Assembly: GCF_045223415.1 (NCBI RefSeq)
Contig: NZ_JBEQZJ010000004.1
Location: 50,376 to 114,375 of the forward strand
Direction: 5' to 3'
DNA: 64,000 nt
Source of the DNA: Hoskinsella mucinilytica
GTDB taxonomy: Bacteria; Bacillota_I; Bacilli_A; Erysipelotrichales; Erysipelotrichaceae
Positions 61,148 to 64,000 of the stretch are shown here, one piece after another. A program made the translations under genes and the position numbers. The notes beneath the pieces were generated by a model. It had not been told where the DNA came from. It made no database searches and saw nothing but the letters and a program-made list of their open reading frames with translations. The first letter of the stretch is position 1. Each line of letters opens with the position of its first letter.

Positions 61148-61978
61148 CTACCATAATCCTCGTGCACAACGATATTGTCTGCCTCTCTCTTTTTTATATA
61201 CTGCCACAACGTCTTCACCATGTACGATCATCACTTCAGATTCTTCACAATCTAACGAAATCTTTTTGCCATGATACACATCTTGAATCGGCTCATATGC
61301 AATCTGACGATAGCCGTCAAACACTTCTTTTAATGTATGAAAATGAACCTTGCCTTCTTTTACCTCATCTATGGTAACAGCATCTTTTAATTCAAAACGT
61401 CCAACCTTTGTTCTGACAAGAGATGACATGCATCCTAAATTGCCGCTTTTTTCTGCTGCATCAACACAAAGGGTACGGATATAAGTGCCTGAACTACAAG
61501 CAACTCTGAATTTCATTTCCGCTTCATCTAGTACTTCAATCTCATATATCGTAGCATCACGTAGAGGTCGTTCAACCGCTTCATGATTTCTTGCATACTC
61601 ATACAGTTTTTTCCCATTCACTTTCACACTGCTGATCATTGGAGGTAATTGTTTGATCTTTCCTTGAAAGGTATCCAAAATACCCTTCAGATCAGAAATC
61701 GGTGTGATCGTTTTTGTTTCCACGATCTCCCCCCAAATATCATCCGTATCCCGTCGTTCTCCTAAACGCATGGTCGCAACATATTCCTTATCCGTATCTT
61801 CTAAATAAGGAAGTGCCTTACAAGCTTTTCCCACCAACACCAAAAGCACTCCGGTTGCTTGAGGATCTAATGTACCACTATGTCCAATTTTCTTTGTATG
61901 TAAGATTCTTCTTAACTGAGCTACCACATCATGACTGGTCATCCCAGCTTCTTTATGAATCACTAATATTCCATCCAT
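61148..61978 (-). CDS. truB: tRNA pseudouridine(55) synthase TruB
   Basis: TruB makes pseudouridine 55 in the T-loop of tRNAs. The 276-residue protein has the catalytic aspartate in GHSGTLDPQATGVL (near residue 40), DKEYVATMRLG, the SGTYIRTLC segment, and a C-terminal PUA-like domain. The ATG at 61978 (MDGILVIHKEAGMTSHD) follows GGTGAT; the frame is open six codons upstream without support. It lies 12 bp before ribF. Confidence 0.95.
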   Translation of the reverse strand: MDGILVIHKEAGMTSHDVVAQLRRILHTKKIGHSGTLDPQATGVLLVLVGKACKALPYLEDTDKEYVATMRLGERRDTDDIWGEIVETKTITPISDLKGILDTFQGKIKQLPPMISSVKVNGKKLYEYARNHEAVERPLRDATIYEIEVLDEAEMKFRVACSSGTYIRTLCVDAAEKSGNLGCMSSLVRTKVGRFELKDAVTIDEVKEGKVHFHTLKEVFDGYRQIAYEPIQDVYHGKKISLDCEESEVMIVHGEDVVAVYKKERGRQYRCARGLW

Positions 61979-62042
61979 GTTATCACCGTCATTCATTATA
62001 CCATAAAATCAAAACTTCTGTTATCAAAAGTATGTGAAACCA

Positions 62043-62051
62043 TGTTATAAT
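62043..62051 (+). promoter_or_regulatory. Extended -10 promoter for the TtcA-family gene
   Basis: TGT-TATAAT lies 28 nt before the start codon, in the divergent truB gap. The -35 is weak. Confidence 0.6.
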
Positions 62052-62079
62052 AGGAACCGTTATGTAAGGATGTGAAAAA

Positions 62080-62868
62080 ATGAATTTACAACAGATATTA
62101 CGTTGTATTCGCAAAGCGGATCACGATTATCATATGATCAAAGATGGAGAACGTATTGCTGTCGGTGTAAGTGGTGGTAAGGACAGTATGGTCTTATTGA
62201 CTGCATTGCATATGTATTCTAAATTTCAAGGCAAAAACTTCAAGGTCGTAGGCATTCATATCAAGCTTGGTTTTCCTAATATGGATTTTACACAAGTAGA
62301 ACAATTTTGTGAAAGAGAAGGCATCGAGTTTCACAGTTTTGATTCTATCGTCTATGATATTTTAAAGAAAAATCTAGATAAAAACGGTGATTTGAAATGT
62401 AGTCTATGTTCCAAGTTCAAAAAGGCTACGGTCATTGAAGAAGCCAAAAAACTAGGTTGTAAAAAGATTGCTTTCGGACATCACAGCAATGATGCGGTAG
62501 AAACCCTTTTAATGAATATGATCCATGGTGGAAAAATTGCGACGTTTTTACCTAAAATGTATATGTCACGAACTGACACGACGTTTATTCGACCTCTGAT
62601 TTATTGTTATGAGGAAGATATTCTTTCTGCACAGCAAAACAATAACATTCCTTTTGTGAAAAGTACTTGTCCAAATGATGGATATACAGAACGTCAGGAA
62701 ATGAAAAATTTATTAGAGACTTTTTATCAAAAGTATCCTATGGCTAAAAGCAATTTTGTTCATATGCTAAGCAATGAACAACAAGTAGATTTATGGCATA
62801 AGCTAAAGGATGGCGAAGAAGATATCTATGATATCGCTGAAAGTGAACAAAAAAAGGTTTTACAATAA
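62080..62868 (+). CDS. TtcA-family tRNA thiolation enzyme
   Basis: This 262-residue PP-loop ATPase belongs to the TtcA/TtuA family that puts sulfur into tRNA (s2C32 for TtcA). It has the PP-loop GVSGGKDSMVLL (near residue 29), a CSLCSK motif near residue 108 and a third conserved Cys in KSTCPND, which fit a cluster-dependent member. The sequence IAFGHHSNDAVETLLMNM matches the family core. The tRNA position modified here is inferred only. AAGGATGTG lies before the ATG. Confidence 0.85.
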   Translation: MNLQQILRCIRKADHDYHMIKDGERIAVGVSGGKDSMVLLTALHMYSKFQGKNFKVVGIHIKLGFPNMDFTQVEQFCEREGIEFHSFDSIVYDILKKNLDKNGDLKCSLCSKFKKATVIEEAKKLGCKKIAFGHHSNDAVETLLMNMIHGGKIATFLPKMYMSRTDTTFIRPLIYCYEEDILSAQQNNNIPFVKSTCPNDGYTERQEMKNLLETFYQKYPMAKSNFVHMLSNEQQVDLWHKLKDGEEDIYDIAESEQKKVLQ

Positions 62869-62889
62869 AGTGAAATAAAAACAGAAAAC

Positions 62890-62930
62890 AAGCGAAATTG
62901 TGATATTTCAATCACACTTTCGCTTTTTCT
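62890..62930 (+). terminator. Terminator after the TtcA-family gene
   Basis: AAGCGAAA ... TGTGAT pairs with ATCACA ... TTTCGCTT with one mismatch, followed by TTTTC. Confidence 0.8.
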
Positions 62931-63037
62931 TTACCCACAATTCAATAGATCCCGTTTTTTGATTTGCATGTAGATCAAAGAAAATGAACATAGAGCCAAG
63001 AACATCACAAATGTTTTTTCATGATTTTTTATTTTTC

Positions 63038-63071
63038 ATATCATAACATACTTATAAATATGTTATGATAT
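63038..63071. repeat. Perfect 13-bp inverted repeat upstream of a small membrane protein gene
   Basis: ATATCATAACATA (63038-63050) and TATGTTATGATAT (63059-63071) are exact reverse complements separated by 8 bp (CTTATAAA). No T tract follows, so it is not a typical terminator. The position, about 45 bp before the preferred start of the next gene and in promoter-like AT-rich DNA, suggests an operator for a dimeric repressor. Confidence 0.6.
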
Positions 63072-63115
63072 TCATAGATAATATGAGCGCTTACTGCGCA
63101 GAAAGTGAGACTCTT

Positions 63116-63295
63116 ATGTATTTACTATCTGGTACCTTGTGTATGATTACCGCTTATTTCGCTTTGTTTATAGAAAAATATTTTGGATCAAGTAGTTTGA
63201 TGAATCGCTTGCCTTATTTTTCTTTCCTTTTTTTCATTGCAGGAATTATCTTTTATGTATTGCATTATCGACTTGTAATCAAAAAAGATAAATAA
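63116..63295 (+). CDS. Small two-span membrane protein, unknown
   Basis: I do not recognise this protein. From the ATG at 63116 it is 59 residues: a first span (LLSGTLCMITAYFALFI), a short loop (EKYFGSSSLMNRLP), a second span (FSFLFFIAGIIFYVLHY) and a basic tail RLVIKKDK. The frame is open to an ATG at 63065, but neither that nor 63083 has a Shine-Dalgarno sequence; GAAAGTGAG before 63116 is a weak one. It is isolated, with an inverted repeat upstream and a terminator downstream. Confidence 0.5.
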   Translation: MYLLSGTLCMITAYFALFIEKYFGSSSLMNRLPYFSFLFFIAGIIFYVLHYRLVIKKDK

Positions 63296-63336
63296 AAGCT
63301 TCAAGCTGTCATTTCTATCAGCTTGAAGCTTTCTTA
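63295..63336. terminator. Bidirectional terminator between the small membrane gene and the HD hydrolase gene
   Basis: A perfect 14-bp stem (AAAGCTTCAAGCTG / CAGCTTGAAGCTTT) with a 10-nt loop overlaps both convergent gene ends. Confidence 0.88.
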
Positions 63337-63909
63337 TTTCCCTTCTAGATAATAGGTGGCTTCCATATCGGCTGTGCTTAGCGCAAAGGATAATGGATAA
63401 TTTTCAAAGCTAAAACCAATGCTTCTTGCATCCTCACTGCCGCTAAATCCCATATGATAACGAATTGCAAATGCTTCTTCCCTACTTAATCGCATAAATC
63501 CTGTAATGATATAAACACTTTTTTCACCATGTCCATAAGGAAGGTTATCTTCAAATTCATAGTAAGGAACTTGTGTCCATTTTCCATCTACTTTTACATT
63601 CCGCATGCTTTCTTTATAACAATTCACTTTACAAATATCATGTAGAAGTGCAACCACCGCAATGCTCTCTTGTGAGTATTCCATACGATATAATTCTTTT
63701 GTTCTAGGTCTATTTAGATAATCCACAAGACAATCATAAACATTCAAACTATGTTCCAACAACCCTTGTGCATGTGCACCATGAAATCTTGTAGAAGCGG
63801 GTGCCGTGAAAAAGTCACTATGATTCATAAGATAGTCAAGAAGTTTCTCACTTCCCTCTCTGTGAATATGTTCTTTGTATAATGATAAAAATCGTTCTTT
63901 TGCTTCCAT
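63334..63909 (-). CDS. HD-domain phosphohydrolase
   Basis: This 191-residue protein has an HD-type metal site: GLLEHSLNV (first His), VALLHDICKVN (the HD pair near residue 93) and later His and Asp residues (LPYGHGEKS, YHMGFSG, STADMEA). The arrangement resembles the HD domain of YhaM-type 3'-5' exoribonucleases without the OB-fold, or a nucleotide phosphohydrolase. The substrate is unknown. AAGGAGG lies 8 nt before the ATG. Confidence 0.82.
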   Translation of the reverse strand: MEAKERFLSLYKEHIHREGSEKLLDYLMNHSDFFTAPASTRFHGAHAQGLLEHSLNVYDCLVDYLNRPRTKELYRMEYSQESIAVVALLHDICKVNCYKESMRNVKVDGKWTQVPYYEFEDNLPYGHGEKSVYIITGFMRLSREEAFAIRYHMGFSGSEDARSIGFSFENYPLSFALSTADMEATYYLEGK

Positions 63910-63935
63910 TGTCCCTTCCTCCTTGCGATAAAATT

Positions 63936-63944
63936 ATTATATCA
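63936..63944 (-). promoter_or_regulatory. Extended -10 promoter for the HD hydrolase gene
   Basis: On the minus strand TGA-TATAAT lies about 27 nt before the start codon. The last 55 bp of the window beyond it show nothing recognisable. Confidence 0.6.
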
Positions 63945-64000
63945 TTTCATATACGAATTCTCTACCTTTTCTTTATTGAATATGATTACCTTCAGATAGA

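Noticed and set aside
1..64000. CRISPR arrays, tRNA, rRNA or insertion sequences
   Set aside because: I saw no spaced direct repeats, cloverleaf-like sequences, rRNA segments or transposase genes.

Overview
This window is an AT-rich chromosomal segment of a spore-forming, low-GC Gram-positive bacterium. Much of the gene order is classic Bacillus/Clostridium core synteny: cdd-era-recO, dnaG-rpoD-trmK, cshB-nfo, comGA-GG, cmk-der-gpsA-spoIVA-hup, spoIIM-xerD-deoB, and nusB-xseA-xseB-ispA-dxs-tlyA-recN-spoIVB-spo0A. The elongation factor P tip loop resembles that of Mycoplasma rather than Bacillus. A single-chain glycyl-tRNA synthetase and an RF3 gene are also present. Together these suggest the Erysipelotrichia (close to Mollicutes but still sporulating); this placement is inference. 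I see no rRNA, tRNA, CRISPR array, insertion sequence or prophage. Essentially all of it is core genome, with small accessory patches near 24.1-24.3, 29.2-29.8, 56.4-60.2 and 63.1 kb.

Layout: 0-7.3 kb, plus strand: pyrimidine salvage, ribosome assembly, repair, glyS, primase and the vegetative sigma factor. 7.3-12.2 kb: two isoprenoid genes (ispH, ispG, minus strand) around cshB-nfo-GNAT. 12.4-19.3 kb: a class B PBP, rpmG, a metallo-hydrolase and a complete seven-gene comG pseudopilus operon. 19.4-29.0 kb: efp, a tail-anchored acidic protein, cmk, der, gpsA, prfC, spoIVA, hup and a YugP-type protease. 29.8-31.9 kb: the murT-gatD pair that amidates peptidoglycan precursors. 32.2-40.2 kb: nucleotide and nitrogen metabolism, with two divergent purC genes, purB, a glnA-ANTAR regulator-pyrG operon and purA. 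40.3-46.7 kb: mrp, deoB, xerD, a methyltransferase, spoIIM, dinB and spo0A. 46.9-56.4 kb: the long minus-strand spoIVB-to-asp23 run with dxs and ispA of the isoprenoid pathway. 56.5-63.9 kb: an ABC transporter, a lone spoIIIAH, a divergent RelA/SpoT-fold protein, ribF-truB, a TtcA-family enzyme, a small membrane protein and an HD hydrolase.

Four MEP/isoprenoid genes (dxs, ispH, ispG, ispA) and five sporulation genes (spo0A, spoIIM, spoIVA, spoIVB, spoIIIAH) are scattered through the window. The most interesting signals are regulatory. The glnA operon has a strong terminator between its only recognisable promoter and its first gene, and it encodes an ANTAR-domain protein. The der mRNA has a consensus Shine-Dalgarno sequence separated from its start codon by a perfect 9-bp hairpin that would restore normal spacing when folded. 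Other items worth a look are the unusual EF-P tip, the paired purC paralogues, the degenerate (p)ppGpp-synthetase-like protein, and an ABC transporter with a broken Walker A motif.
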